Source of the DNA: CAVQND01 sp049518415
GTDB taxonomy: Bacteria > Verrucomicrobiota > Verrucomicrobiia > Limisphaerales > UBA8199
Length of the DNA stretch: 64,000 nucleotides
Assembly: GCA_049518415.1 (NCBI GenBank)
Contig: JBEKRX010000012.1
Span: forward strand, 40,690 to 104,689
Reading direction: 5' to 3'
Positions 52,602 through 61,220 of the stretch are shown here, one piece after another (positions within the stretch are counted from its first letter, which is position 1; each line of letters begins with the position of its first letter). A model generated the notes under the pieces. The model did no database searches. It had not been told where the DNA came from and saw only the letters and a list, made by a program, of their open reading frames with translations. The position numbers and the translations under genes were made by a program.

Positions 52602-53692
52602 GGGCAATGAATCGCCGGGAAGCTTTGGCCGCGCTGGCGGGCAGTTGTTCCGCGCTGCTGCTGGGCGGCGGGTGTTCCGCAACCGGGGCAAAGAGCGCTC
52701 AAACCAGGCCGCCTTCCGGGCACAGCAGCCTGGGCATCGTCATCTACACCCTCCAAGTCAGCCAAAAGAATGGCTGGGGCGGGCGTCACAAGGAATTGTC
52801 CCCCGCTTTGGCCTTCCTGGAGGAGAGCCATGTCCTTGGGGCCGGGGGAATCCAGTGCCCATTGGGCCCCCAGGATTCATCCCGCGCAGCCGAGGTGCGC
52901 CGGCAGGCGGAGAAGTATGGGATGTTCGTGGAAGGGATTCTGAATTTCCCGAGCGAGCCTGAAGAGGTGGACCGATTCGAACAGCAGGTGAAAATTGCCA
53001 AGGCGGCCGGGGCCAGCCTCGCGCGGACGGCCGTCCTGCCCGGGCGGCGCTACGAACAGTTCAAATCGTTCGCCGAATTCCGCCAGGCCGAGAAGCGCGC
53101 CGTGCAGGTCCTGCAAGCGATTGAGCCGGTCCTGGCGCGCCACCAGGTTCGTCTGGCAGTCGAGAACCACAAAGACCAGCGCGTGCCCGAGAAGCTTGCC
53201 TTGCTCAAGAGCTTGAGCAGCGAGTGGGTCGGCCTCTGCGCGGATTTCATCAACAACCTCGCGCTGCTCGAAGATCCGGTGGAGACCCTGCGGGCCCTGG
53301 CGCCCTGGGCGATTACCGCGCATATCAAAGACGCGGCGGTGCGCGAATACGAGGACGGCTTCCTGCTGGCCGACGTGGCGCTGGGGGAAGGTTTTCTCGA
53401 CCTGCCGGCGATGGTCCGGCTCCTGCGCCAGGCCAATCCCTCGATTCGCTTCGGCCTGGAAATCATCACCCGTGACGCGCTTAAGGTGCCGGTCAAAACC
53501 GAGGCGTATTGGTCCACCTTCGAGGGTGTGCCGCGCAGCGCGGTCAATCCCATCCTCCAGTTGGTCCGCGCCAAAAGCAGCCCGGCGCCCTGGGCGGAGA
53601 TTTCGAAATTGCCGGTGGCAGAGCAAATGGCGTTGGAACACCGGACCGTCGAGCGAAGTTTGAGTTACGCTCGCGAAAAACTGAGTTTATAA
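52598..53692 (+). CDS. Sugar phosphate isomerase/epimerase-like TIM barrel, lipoprotein-type leader
   Basis: The start is set at 52598 by the four-base ATGA overlap with the dehydrogenase. The leader MRAMNRREALAALAGSCSAL ends in LGGGCSA, which could be lipidated. The 364-residue protein has barrel motifs: QVRLAVENHKDQRVPEKLAL (Glu/His), EWVGLCADFINNLALLED, WAITAHIKDAAVREYEDGF (His/Asp), and SIRFGLEIITRDALK (Glu). It probably works on the dehydrogenase's product. The downstream transaldolase start overlaps its stop (TAATG). Confidence 0.83.
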   Translation: MRAMNRREALAALAGSCSALLLGGGCSATGAKSAQTRPPSGHSSLGIVIYTLQVSQKNGWGGRHKELSPALAFLEESHVLGAGGIQCPLGPQDSSRAAEVRRQAEKYGMFVEGILNFPSEPEEVDRFEQQVKIAKAAGASLARTAVLPGRRYEQFKSFAEFRQAEKRAVQVLQAIEPVLARHQVRLAVENHKDQRVPEKLALLKSLSSEWVGLCADFINNLALLEDPVETLRALAPWAITAHIKDAAVREYEDGFLLADVALGEGFLDLPAMVRLLRQANPSIRFGLEIITRDALKVPVKTEAYWSTFEGVPRSAVNPILQLVRAKSSPAPWAEISKLPVAEQMALEHRTVERSLSYAREKLSL

Positions 53693-54729
53693 TGCCGAAC
53701 GAGAATTATCTCTCCTGGGTATCGAAATCCACGCGGACCTGCTGGTGGCATGACTCGGCAGACCCCCGCGAGTTGGAGCGCGGACTCGAGCGCGGGGCAA
53801 TCGGGGCGACCACCAATCCGTTCTTGTCGCACCTTGCCTTGGCAGCCAACCGCCAGCTTTGGGCGGCGGAAATCCGGGAAGCCACGGCGGCGGCCACGAA
53901 CGCCGAAGACCGCGCCGAGCGGTTGATGCGCATTCCCGTCACGAACGCGGCCCGGAAGCTGTTGCCGCAGTTCCAGGGGACTGAGGGGCGGCAGGGCTGG
54001 GTTTGCGCGCAGGTGAACCCGGCTCGGGCGGGAGACCGCGAGGGCATGCTGGCGATGGCGCGGCGATTTCACGCCTGGTCGCCCAACATCACGGTCAAGC
54101 TGCCGGCTACCAGCGCGGGCCTGGATGTGCTGGAGCAATGCGTTGCCGAGGGCATTTCCGTCACCATGACCGTGAGCTTCACCGTGCCGCAGGTGCTGGC
54201 CGTTGCCGAGCGGCGCCGGAGAGGGATCGAGCGGGCCAAAGCCCGGGAGATGGCTCCCGGAACCTGCTTTGCTGTCCTCATGATCGGCAGACTGGACGAT
54301 TACCTGCGAGACGTGGCGCTGGATAGCCGGGCCAATGTGCCCGAGGGCGATATCCAGCAAGCCGGTCTGGCCGTCGCCAAGCGAGCCTACACGCTCCTTG
54401 AGGCGCGCGGCGAGGGAATGGAGATCATTGTCGCCGCCCTGCGCGGCCTTTATCACGCCACCGAGTTGGCCGGCGCCAAAATGATCTTTTCAATTTCCCC
54501 AAGCTGGCAAGAGCCCTTGATGTCCGGCCCATTGCCGTGCGAGGAGCGAATTGACCGCGAAGTTCCTCCGGCGGTCATCGAGAGATTGTCGCGGATGAGA
54601 GAGTTTGTGCGGGCCTATGAGCCGGAGGGGATGAAGCCCGAGGAGTTTATCAGCTTTGGGGCGACGCAGAGAACGCTGGCGCAATTCTACGACGCAGGTT
54701 GGAAATCAATGGAAACCTTCAAGCTCTAA
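53692..54729 (+). CDS. Transaldolase
   Basis: The start at 53692 overlaps the preceding stop by one base (TAATG), and the protein-like frame begins there (MPNENYLSWVSKST). The 345-residue protein has GAIGATTNPFLSH, ITVKLPAT with the Schiff-base lysine K136, SVTMTVSFTVPQVLAVAE and, near the end, FISFGATQRTLAQFYDAG. Transaldolases transfer a dihydroxyacetone unit between sugar phosphates in the pentose phosphate pathway. It is longer than the short TalC/MipB type and nearer the TalB size. It lies in a sugar-acid-type operon that was originally followed directly by the garR-like gene. Confidence 0.82.
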   Translation: MPNENYLSWVSKSTRTCWWHDSADPRELERGLERGAIGATTNPFLSHLALAANRQLWAAEIREATAAATNAEDRAERLMRIPVTNAARKLLPQFQGTEGRQGWVCAQVNPARAGDREGMLAMARRFHAWSPNITVKLPATSAGLDVLEQCVAEGISVTMTVSFTVPQVLAVAERRRRGIERAKAREMAPGTCFAVLMIGRLDDYLRDVALDSRANVPEGDIQQAGLAVAKRAYTLLEARGEGMEIIVAALRGLYHATELAGAKMIFSISPSWQEPLMSGPLPCEERIDREVPPAVIERLSRMREFVRAYEPEGMKPEEFISFGATQRTLAQFYDAGWKSMETFKL

Positions 54730-54780
54730 TCACCAATGAAACGAATCGGATTTATCGGCCTTGGCATCATGGGCAAGCCC
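54728..54780 (+). repeat. 53-bp direct repeat, left copy (relic start of garR-like gene)
   Basis: The segment is identical to 56565-56617. It includes the last two bases of the transaldolase stop codon, the ATG at 54736 and codons MKRIGFIGLGIMGKP, after which the frame is foreign and stops. It is thus the original 5' end of the reductase gene, separated from its body by the inserted cassette. Confidence 0.9.
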
Positions 54781-54845
54781 GAAGTCGTCTTCCGGACCCC
54801 TTTCGACAAGATTGACGTCAGGATAAACGCCAGTATCATTACCCC

Positions 54846-55958
54846 ATGATAACGCGGCTCTATGCCAACAATTTCCGTTGTCTCGGTGCCTTCAAGACTG
54901 AATTCGACTCCTTCGGCGTGCTGTGCGGTCCCAACGGAGCGGGGAAGAGCTCTGTCTTTGATGTCCTGAGGCTGATCCGAAACCTAGCCACCGGTGACGC
55001 TTCCCTCGGAGGTCCGGGCGAACAGGACATCCCACGTCTTGAGTTCACTAAATGGCTGACGAGCACCGTCCAGGAGTTCGAGCTGGGGGTGACGGCGGAT
55101 GGGCATTCCTTCGAATACCTTGTTCATGTCGAACAAGTCGCCAGCGACAAGAAACCCCGGATCGTGCGGGAGCGGGCGATGTGCGACAAAAGGAGCCTCT
55201 TTGAGCGAGATCTCGAAGGGGTACGGTTTCAAAAGGCGGACGGGACTCAAACGGGTTTTCCCCTGGACTGGCGGCAAGCCGCGCTGGCATCCATCCAGCC
55301 GGCCGGAGACCGCCGCGAAATCGCAGTCCTCCAGGAGGCGCTCTCTAAACTATTGATTCTGCGGCCAAACCCGCGTGGCATGGAGAGGGAAAGCAAGGGG
55401 GAATCCGCGCGTCCCGACCTTTACCTGGGCAATCTCATCTCGTGGTATCGCTCGTTGTCCCAAGAGCAGGAATGGACGGATGCCCTGCGTGATTCTCTGC
55501 GCGAAGTGTGGCCCGACTTCAGGTCGTTTCGTCTCGTGGACGTGGGCTTAAACGTCAAGGCCCTGCTGCTCCGATTCGAAGGCATGAACGACCCCGATGC
55601 GGGCGGTCTGTTCTTTGATCAACTCTCGGACGGCGAGAAGGCACTCGTGGGCCTCTATATGGTCCGGGCCGCCCTGGCCACGGGGGCGGCACAAACTGTC
55701 TTGATTGATGAGCCAGACAACTATGTGGGCCTCCAGGAGCTTCAGCCTTGGGTGTTATCCCTGAGGGAGCTGCTCGATGAGAGCCATCAAGCCATTATCA
55801 TCTCTCATCATCCCGAGATCCTGGGCAACGCCGGAGAGGAGTTCGGCCGCTACCTGTGGCGCGACAGTCATACGTCGCCTACCCGCATCGGGCCCTTGAA
55901 GATTCCGGCGGGACTGACCGCTGGCGAGGCTGTTGCAAGGGGGTGGGTCCATGCCTAG
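54846..55958 (+). CDS. AAA (ABC-type, OLD-like) ATPase of putative defence cassette
   Basis: A 370-residue cytoplasmic ATPase. Residues 1-15 (MITRLYANNFRCLGAFKTEF) are the N-terminal strand of RecF/SMC-like ATPases. Walker A is G28-P-N-G-A-G-K-S; the signature-like segment is QLSDGEKALVGLY; Walker B is TVLIDEPDNYVG; the H-loop is IIISHHPEIL. Unlike OLD nucleases it has no C-terminal TOPRIM domain; a TOPRIM-like protein is encoded by the next gene, which overlaps by eight bases. AAA_21-type ATPases paired with TOPRIM partners (RloA/RloB, PARIS) are known anti-phage or restriction-associated modules. A defence role is inference. Confidence 0.85.
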   Translation: MITRLYANNFRCLGAFKTEFDSFGVLCGPNGAGKSSVFDVLRLIRNLATGDASLGGPGEQDIPRLEFTKWLTSTVQEFELGVTADGHSFEYLVHVEQVASDKKPRIVRERAMCDKRSLFERDLEGVRFQKADGTQTGFPLDWRQAALASIQPAGDRREIAVLQEALSKLLILRPNPRGMERESKGESARPDLYLGNLISWYRSLSQEQEWTDALRDSLREVWPDFRSFRLVDVGLNVKALLLRFEGMNDPDAGGLFFDQLSDGEKALVGLYMVRAALATGAAQTVLIDEPDNYVGLQELQPWVLSLRELLDESHQAIIISHHPEILGNAGEEFGRYLWRDSHTSPTRIGPLKIPAGLTAGEAVARGWVHA

Positions 55959-56520
55959 CCGCACGCAAATCGTGTGTCTCCACGAGGGCAAGAAGGAGCG
56001 CAGCATCGACCCGGTCTTCATCCGCACCCTCTTGAAGGCGCTTCATCCCGCCTGGATCCGTCCATGGGAGGGAAACAACATAATTCGCCCGATCGATTGC
56101 GGGGGACGAGATGATCTGATCGCGAGGACCCCCACCGAGTTACGGAGCTGCCTGGAGGTGGGGGGCGACACGACTTTGATGGTCTGGGCTGATCTCGACG
56201 ACGACATGGATGACGGAGACAAGTTAAGGGAAAAATTCTGGACGACCGCGAAGCAAGCTGGAATCACGAAGGAGCAGTTTGACCAGGTGGTGTTCGTGTT
56301 CGCCAAGGACCGCCTTGAGAATTGGGTTGAGTTCCTGCTGACTGGAACCACCGATGAGTCGAAGGAAGGCCCCAGGCAACGGCACTCCAGACCGGTGGCG
56401 GATGCCGCAAGAAAGCTGGCCCAAAGGTGCAAGGGGCAGACAGCGGGACCTCCGAACCCTCCGTCGCTTGATTGGTCGTGTCAGAACTGGCACAGCTTGG
56501 TCGAGAGGATGCGGCGCTAG
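55951..56520 (+). CDS. TOPRIM-like (DUF4276/RloB-like) protein, partner of the ATPase
   Basis: The start is set at ATG 55951 (MPSRTQIVCLHEGKKERSID), overlapping the ATPase stop by eight bases; an upstream in-frame start at 55933 is less likely. The 189-residue protein has a TOPRIM-type layout: a glutamate in HEGKKE near the N-terminus, then the acidic cluster WADLDDDMDDGDKL, and FVFAKDRLENWVEFLLTG, which corresponds to the E-x-W-L-L segment of DUF4276. These would bind Mg2+ in a nuclease. I cannot separate DUF4276 from RloB or other TOPRIM branches by eye. Confidence 0.7.
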   Translation: MPSRTQIVCLHEGKKERSIDPVFIRTLLKALHPAWIRPWEGNNIIRPIDCGGRDDLIARTPTELRSCLEVGGDTTLMVWADLDDDMDDGDKLREKFWTTAKQAGITKEQFDQVVFVFAKDRLENWVEFLLTGTTDESKEGPRQRHSRPVADAARKLAQRCKGQTAGPPNPPSLDWSCQNWHSLVERMRR

Positions 56521-56564
56521 GCACGCGAAAGAAGGTGGAGTGAGCTAAATTGCCGTGAGCACGA

Positions 56565-56617
56565 AATCACCAATGAAACGAATCGGATTTATCGGCCTTG
56601 GCATCATGGGCAAGCCC
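56565..56617 (+). repeat. 53-bp direct repeat, right copy
   Basis: Identical to 54728-54780. Contains the functional ATG (56573) and the Rossmann motif codons of the garR-like gene. Confidence 0.9.
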
Positions 56618-57460
56618 ATGGCCCGGAACCTTTCAAAAAGGGGCTATGCACTGACCGTTTACGACGTTCTCCCCGGACCCGTTGCCGAGCTGGCGGGGGC
56701 CGGGGCCGCAGCCGCTGGCTCGGCGCGGGAGGTCGCCGAATCCAGCGATATTGTCATCACCATGCTTCCCAACACGCCCGAGGTGAAGCAGGCCGTGCTC
56801 GGTCCTGCCGGGGTGTTGGAGGGCGGGCGGCCGGGTTTGCTGCTGATTGACATGAGTTCCATCGCGCCCCTAGCCAGCCAGGAGATCTCCGCCCGGGTGA
56901 GCAAGAAGGGCATCGTCATGCTTGACGCCCCCGTGAGCGGTGGCGAGCCCAAGGCTATCGAGGGCACGCTGGCGATCATGGTCGGCGGTCCGGAAAATGC
57001 CTTCGAAGAGGCCAAGCCGATTCTCAGCGCCCTGGGAAACTCAGTGACCCACGTCGGGGAGATCGGCAGTGGCAATGTGGCCAAGCTGGCCAACCAAATT
57101 ATCGTGGCGCTGAACATCGCGGCGATGTCCGAGGCCATGGTCCTGGCCGTCAAGGCGGGGGTCAGTCCCGAGAGAGTCTATCAGGCCATCCGGGGCGGGC
57201 TGGCCGGCAGCGCCGTGCTGGACGCCAAAATGCCGCTGGTGCTCAAAGGCAATTTCAAGCCCGGTTTCCGCATTGAGCTTCACATCAAGGACCTCAGGAA
57301 CGCGCTGGACACCGCCCACGACCTGGGTGTCCCGCTGCCGCTCTCCAGCGGCGTGATGGAAATCCTGCAAGCCCTGCGGACCGGCGGCCACCAGAAGGAA
57401 GACCACGGCGGCATCATCCAGTTCTACGAACAGCTTGCCCGCGTGCAAGTCCGCGCCTAG
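56573..57460 (+). CDS. garR: 2-hydroxy-3-oxopropionate (tartronate semialdehyde) reductase
   Basis: A 295-residue protein from the ATG at 56573; an upstream GTG at 56555, provided by the inserted cassette, would add six residues. Rossmann motif GFIGLGIMGKPMARNL; VITMLPNTPEVKQAVLG; substrate motif DAPVSGGEPKAIEGTLAIMV; catalytic lysine in GSGNVAKLANQIIVALNIAA; and the GarR-type ending GNFKPGFRIELHIKDLRNAL. It reduces tartronate semialdehyde to glycerate with NAD(P)H in glucarate, galactarate or glyoxylate use. It belongs to the dehydrogenase-isomerase-transaldolase operon and was seven bases from the transaldolase before the cassette arrived. Confidence 0.88.
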   Translation: MKRIGFIGLGIMGKPMARNLSKRGYALTVYDVLPGPVAELAGAGAAAAGSAREVAESSDIVITMLPNTPEVKQAVLGPAGVLEGGRPGLLLIDMSSIAPLASQEISARVSKKGIVMLDAPVSGGEPKAIEGTLAIMVGGPENAFEEAKPILSALGNSVTHVGEIGSGNVAKLANQIIVALNIAAMSEAMVLAVKAGVSPERVYQAIRGGLAGSAVLDAKMPLVLKGNFKPGFRIELHIKDLRNALDTAHDLGVPLPLSSGVMEILQALRTGGHQKEDHGGIIQFYEQLARVQVRA

Positions 57461-57572
57461 AGGCTGCCAACCTCTTAGCCGCGAATTCTCCGCGAGTTTT
57501 GGGTTTCAATCATGGACCTAACCTGGTAGGCTCCTGGGAGCGCAGTCATTAACTGATTATCTGACCAACTGT

Positions 57573-58970
57573 ATGCAACGCCATCTTCAGACCACTCGTC
57601 GTTCTTTCCTCAAACAACTCAGCGCGGCCGGGGCCGGCGCCTGGACGCTGTCCTACGTTGGTCCGGGGAGCGCCTTCGGAGCTGCGGCCAACAATAAGCT
57701 CAACATCGCATTGCTCGGTTGCGGGGGCCGTATGCGTCAACTATTGCCCTCGATTCTGGACCCGGGCGAAAACGTGGTGGCGCTGTGTGAAGTGAATTCC
57801 AGCCGGGTCACGCAGCTAAAGAAAGAGGCTGCCAACCATGGGGCCGCGGGCGCGGCCGTGGAGAAGGCCAACGTCTATGAAGACTACCGCAAGCTGCTGG
57901 CCGCGGAAAAATCGGTGGACGCCGTGGTCATCGCCGCCGGCCAGCGCTGGCACGTGCCAATGAGCAAGGCCGCCTTGCACGCAGGCAAACACGTCTTTTG
58001 CGAGAAGCCGTTGGCCCATAGCGTGGCCGAGGCGCGCGAGATTCGCGAGATCGCCCGGCGCTCCAAATTAGTGACGCAGGTTGGGACGCAAGGGGGGTCC
58101 AGCGCGACTTTCCGGCGGAGCATGGAAGTCATTCAGGCCGGAGTGCTGGGACAAATCCGGGAGGTGCATTGCTGGATTAATCGCAGTTTCCCGCCGAGCG
58201 CTCCCATCGCGACCGATGCGGACCCGGTTCCGGAGGGCTTGAACTGGGATTTCTGGTGCGGTCCCTCGCCGGTCTTGCCGTTCAAGAAGTATTACCTGGG
58301 GGGCTGCCTGGCCTGGGGTCGGTGGCTCGCGTTCGGAGACGGCCATCTTGCCGACATGGGAGCGCACGCGATCAATTTGCCCTGGCGAGCTCTGCAATTG
58401 GGCGCTCCCCAGCGCATCACGGTCCAAATAGCCGAACCGCTGAAAGACAGTTATCCCTCCGCCACGGATTTTCGCTGGGAATTCGCTGCTCGCGGCCCGT
58501 TTGCTCCCGTGACGGTCTGGTGGCATGATGGCGTCAAAGCCGGCCCGCCAGAGGAATTGGGCAAAGAACTGGTTTCCACCTTCGACAAAGTACCCACGGA
58601 TGGAGTGTTGTTCGCCGGCGAAAAGGGCCTGCTTTTCTCCGACGCCTGGGGCGTGGGGGGCATGGTGAAGCTGAAGGGAGAGCCCGAATCCCGCCGGGTG
58701 CTGGACCACGGCTCCTGCAAGGGGGTTCCGGCGACGCTCCCCCGCGCGCCGAAAAACCACATGCAGGAATGGCTCGACGCCTGCAAAGGCGGACCCGGGA
58801 CCTTCCAGGGTTTCGTCTCCAGCGCCGACATTGCGGAGGTGGCGATGGTGGGCATGGTGGCGCTCCGCTTCGGCAAACCCATCGAGTGGGACAGCCAAGA
58901 CATGAAAGCCAAAGGTGAGCCAGGAGCCGATTCGCTGATCCATCTGGAGCAACGCAAAAAGTGGCTATAA
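57573..58970 (+). CDS. Gfo/Idh/MocA-family oxidoreductase with Tat leader
   Basis: A 465-residue protein with leader TTRRSFLKQLSAAGAGAWTL. Rossmann motif ALLGCGGRMRQ; VVIAAGQRWHVPMSKAALHA; E-K-P motif HVFCEKPLAHS. The C-terminal domain contains WRWLAFGDGHLADMGAHAIN-like residues (GDGHLADMGAHAINLPW) and WEFAARGPFAPVTVWWHDG, as in exported verrucomicrobial dehydrogenases. It follows the garR-like gene by 112 bases, so it may have its own promoter. Substrate unknown. Confidence 0.87.
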   Translation: MQRHLQTTRRSFLKQLSAAGAGAWTLSYVGPGSAFGAAANNKLNIALLGCGGRMRQLLPSILDPGENVVALCEVNSSRVTQLKKEAANHGAAGAAVEKANVYEDYRKLLAAEKSVDAVVIAAGQRWHVPMSKAALHAGKHVFCEKPLAHSVAEAREIREIARRSKLVTQVGTQGGSSATFRRSMEVIQAGVLGQIREVHCWINRSFPPSAPIATDADPVPEGLNWDFWCGPSPVLPFKKYYLGGCLAWGRWLAFGDGHLADMGAHAINLPWRALQLGAPQRITVQIAEPLKDSYPSATDFRWEFAARGPFAPVTVWWHDGVKAGPPEELGKELVSTFDKVPTDGVLFAGEKGLLFSDAWGVGGMVKLKGEPESRRVLDHGSCKGVPATLPRAPKNHMQEWLDACKGGPGTFQGFVSSADIAEVAMVGMVALRFGKPIEWDSQDMKAKGEPGADSLIHLEQRKKWL

Positions 58971-59052
58971 CTTGCATCCGGCGTGACTTTTGCACTTTCT
59001 CATCAAGAACGGCCTGAATCGCAGGATCCAGCGCACGTTTTGTGCAGCAGTG

Positions 59053-59943
59053 TCAAGGAAACCACCTCAGCAAAGCAGCAGCAACCAGTTCATGACCGGC
59101 GCGGTTTGGGTGGTTGACCTGCGACATCAGGTTGGTCAGCGATTCTCCCGCGCGCAGGCGTTCCTGAAACAACGCGAGGCTGTCCACCAACCCGACTCGG
59201 CATTCGCGAGCCAGACGACGGATTTGCTCGGCGTGCTGGTTGAGCGGGTCCGAGGGATCGTCGAGCTTGGCGCGCATGTCGGGCGTCGGTGTCAGGAGAA
59301 TCACCTTCGCGCCAGCGGACTGCGCCTGGCGGATCATCGCGCGCCACGCCGCCTCGGCGGGCTCAAGACCGATCCTGCGGTCGTTCCCGGCGTAATCAAT
59401 CGTCACCACGTCGGGCCGGAACGCCAGCACGTCGCGTTCGAATCGCCGCACCCCGCTCACCGAGTCTTCGCCGCCGATGGCCGTGACGATGACGTTGAGC
59501 ACGGCGTAAGGGAAACGTTCCTTCAAGCCGCGATGGAGCAGGTGCGGATAGGCATTGAAGGTGTCCACCGTCGGCGTTTTGAAATAACCCGCCGGCACGC
59601 TGTGCCCATGGCAAACAATGTTTACCGTGCGGTTCGTCGGCCATTGACGGTTGAGTTCCTCGCTGATCGCCGCGAGGTAATTCGTGCGGTTGGCAATTTC
59701 GCGGAATGACGGCGGACACGGCTCCGAAAACGGACCGGGCTTGGCGGGATGGAGGGGAAGCTCCACATCGGCAGCGGGCACCACAGGGATGGCAGCCAGC
59801 AGGAGAATAGCGATTACCGTCGCGAGTAGAATTCTCCTGAGGGTAACGACTCCTTGGGATTGGAGCAGGCGTCCAGCACCAGGCAGGCGAGCCCGCTCCC
59901 TGGGCCGAGGCATTTGCATGCAATCAGATTCTGACGAATTCAC
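59053..59943 (-). CDS. SGNH/GDSL-type hydrolase, secreted or membrane-anchored
   Basis: The start at GTG 59943 overlaps the stop of the upstream oxidoreductase (GTGA), which supports it, though a basic N-terminus of about 35 residues then precedes the hydrophobic segment RRILLATVIAILLLAAIPVV. Four SGNH blocks are visible: VCHGHSVPAGYF (Ser), the Gly of AIGGEDSVSGV, YAGNDRR (Gly-Asn), and VNHPNRAGHELVA (His). The family removes acyl groups from sugars or lipids. Here it is coupled translationally to a Gfo/Idh/MocA gene. Confidence 0.82.
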   Translation of the reverse strand: MNSSESDCMQMPRPRERARLPGAGRLLQSQGVVTLRRILLATVIAILLLAAIPVVPAADVELPLHPAKPGPFSEPCPPSFREIANRTNYLAAISEELNRQWPTNRTVNIVCHGHSVPAGYFKTPTVDTFNAYPHLLHRGLKERFPYAVLNVIVTAIGGEDSVSGVRRFERDVLAFRPDVVTIDYAGNDRRIGLEPAEAAWRAMIRQAQSAGAKVILLTPTPDMRAKLDDPSDPLNQHAEQIRRLARECRVGLVDSLALFQERLRAGESLTNLMSQVNHPNRAGHELVAAALLRWFP

Positions 59944-61217
59944 GCCTTCAAACCTTTCAGGTTCAGTTCCAGCCGCCGATTGTCGCTGATGATCTCGTCC
60001 AGCGTGAGTTGGACACGGCGCATCGTGGCTTCACGGCTCAGGATAGTCGTCAATGCGCCATCGACGGCGCGCGAGACCGTCGCGTTTTCAAAATGCCCTT
60101 GGGTGATCCGGCGGTAAAAATCCGCGATATTCCGAACCGCGCCCGCTTCGTACAAGTTGGTTACCTCGCCCGAATACGCACTCTCCGGACCTTGGAGCCG
60201 AACATGGCCGTCGTAGGACACCTGGGCGTAACCCGTGGTCCCGTGGATCAGGGCACCGCACTCGAACGGGTAGAGGTTGTTGAGGTGCCGTCCGCAATGA
60301 TCCCACACTGTCCCATCCGCGAAGGCGTAACTGACGGCCAGGACATCGTGGCTGTCGCTGTGGGGGTTATCCCGGGCAATCCGCGAGAAACCCGCCGCGG
60401 TCACGGGCCGCTGACCCAATACCCAAAGCACGGCGTCAATCGTGTGAATGCAGGCGTTGACGTGATGGCTGCCGCCCAGGGCGACGTCATTGCACCAAAT
60501 CAAGTGCTGGAAACGGCTTTCCTCGGTCGCCGTCCGCGGTGGGTCCGGCCAGCCTCCGCCAAAATACCGGCTGGTGACGACCGCGGGTTTGCCGATTTGT
60601 CCGGCGGCGATTTGTTTGGCGATCTCAAGGTTGTGGAGATCGGTGGGCAGTTGGTAGTCCACCAGGAAACACCGCTGCTTCTCCGTCGCCCGCCGGCCAG
60701 CGGCCAGGATGGCCAGCGCGCCGGGGACATCCACCGCCACCGGCTTGGCCATGTACACGTGAAGCCCCGCCTCCAGCGCCGCGCGGGCGTGTTCCGGGAA
60801 GAAATACGGAGGGGTCTCGAGCGCCACGGCCTCGACCCCGCTTTCCATCAGCTTCCTATAGCCTGACAAGGTCGAGAACCGCCGGGCCTTGTCCACGCCC
60901 AGCTCACCGCCGCATTGGTCGGCCACTTCCTGGAAGTAATCCGCCACAGCATGCAGCTCATAGCCGCCGTGTCTTTGGAAGAGCTTGGCAATCCAGGCGC
61001 CGCGCCCACCATTGCCGATGACGCCCAACTTGATCTTCTGCTTGAACTCCACCGGCTTCGGTTCCGGATGGGAGCTTGCCGCGGTCAGGGCGGATCCAGT
61101 GCCCAAGGAGGACGCTGATGCGGCCACGGTCAACGCTCCGCCGAGAAATTGACGGCGATTCAACCCACCTCGGAGGAGCCGGGGGTAGCACTTGGCTTCT
61201 GATTCTCGATTTCTCAT
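59940..61217 (-). CDS. Gfo/Idh/MocA-family oxidoreductase with Tat leader and AKP variant
   Basis: A 425-residue protein. NRRQFLGGALTVAASASSLG is a twin-arginine leader. The Rossmann motif is GVIGNGGRGAW; ALETPPYFFPEHARAALEAG precedes HVYMAKPVAVDVPG, where the usual E-K-P is A157-K-P. The C-terminal domain includes HHVNACIHTIDAVLWVLGQ. The lysine is retained, so activity is plausible. Co-transcribed with the SGNH hydrolase. A sulfatase remnant lies immediately upstream. Confidence 0.87.
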   Translation of the reverse strand: MRNRESEAKCYPRLLRGGLNRRQFLGGALTVAASASSLGTGSALTAASSHPEPKPVEFKQKIKLGVIGNGGRGAWIAKLFQRHGGYELHAVADYFQEVADQCGGELGVDKARRFSTLSGYRKLMESGVEAVALETPPYFFPEHARAALEAGLHVYMAKPVAVDVPGALAILAAGRRATEKQRCFLVDYQLPTDLHNLEIAKQIAAGQIGKPAVVTSRYFGGGWPDPPRTATEESRFQHLIWCNDVALGGSHHVNACIHTIDAVLWVLGQRPVTAAGFSRIARDNPHSDSHDVLAVSYAFADGTVWDHCGRHLNNLYPFECGALIHGTTGYAQVSYDGHVRLQGPESAYSGEVTNLYEAGAVRNIADFYRRITQGHFENATVSRAVDGALTTILSREATMRRVQLTLDEIISDNRRLELNLKGLKA

Positions 61218-61220
61218 AGT

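Larger units (their letters stand above)
54781..56564 (+). mobile_element. Inserted ATPase-TOPRIM cassette flanked by 53-bp repeats
   Basis: A 1784-bp block lies between two perfect 53-bp copies of the 5' end of the garR-like gene. It contains two overlapping genes, plus 65 bases before and 44 bases after them, and carries no transposase or recombinase. The right end adds a purine-rich GAAGGTGGAG and a GTG start just ahead of the duplicated ATG, so downstream expression is preserved. Confidence 0.75.
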
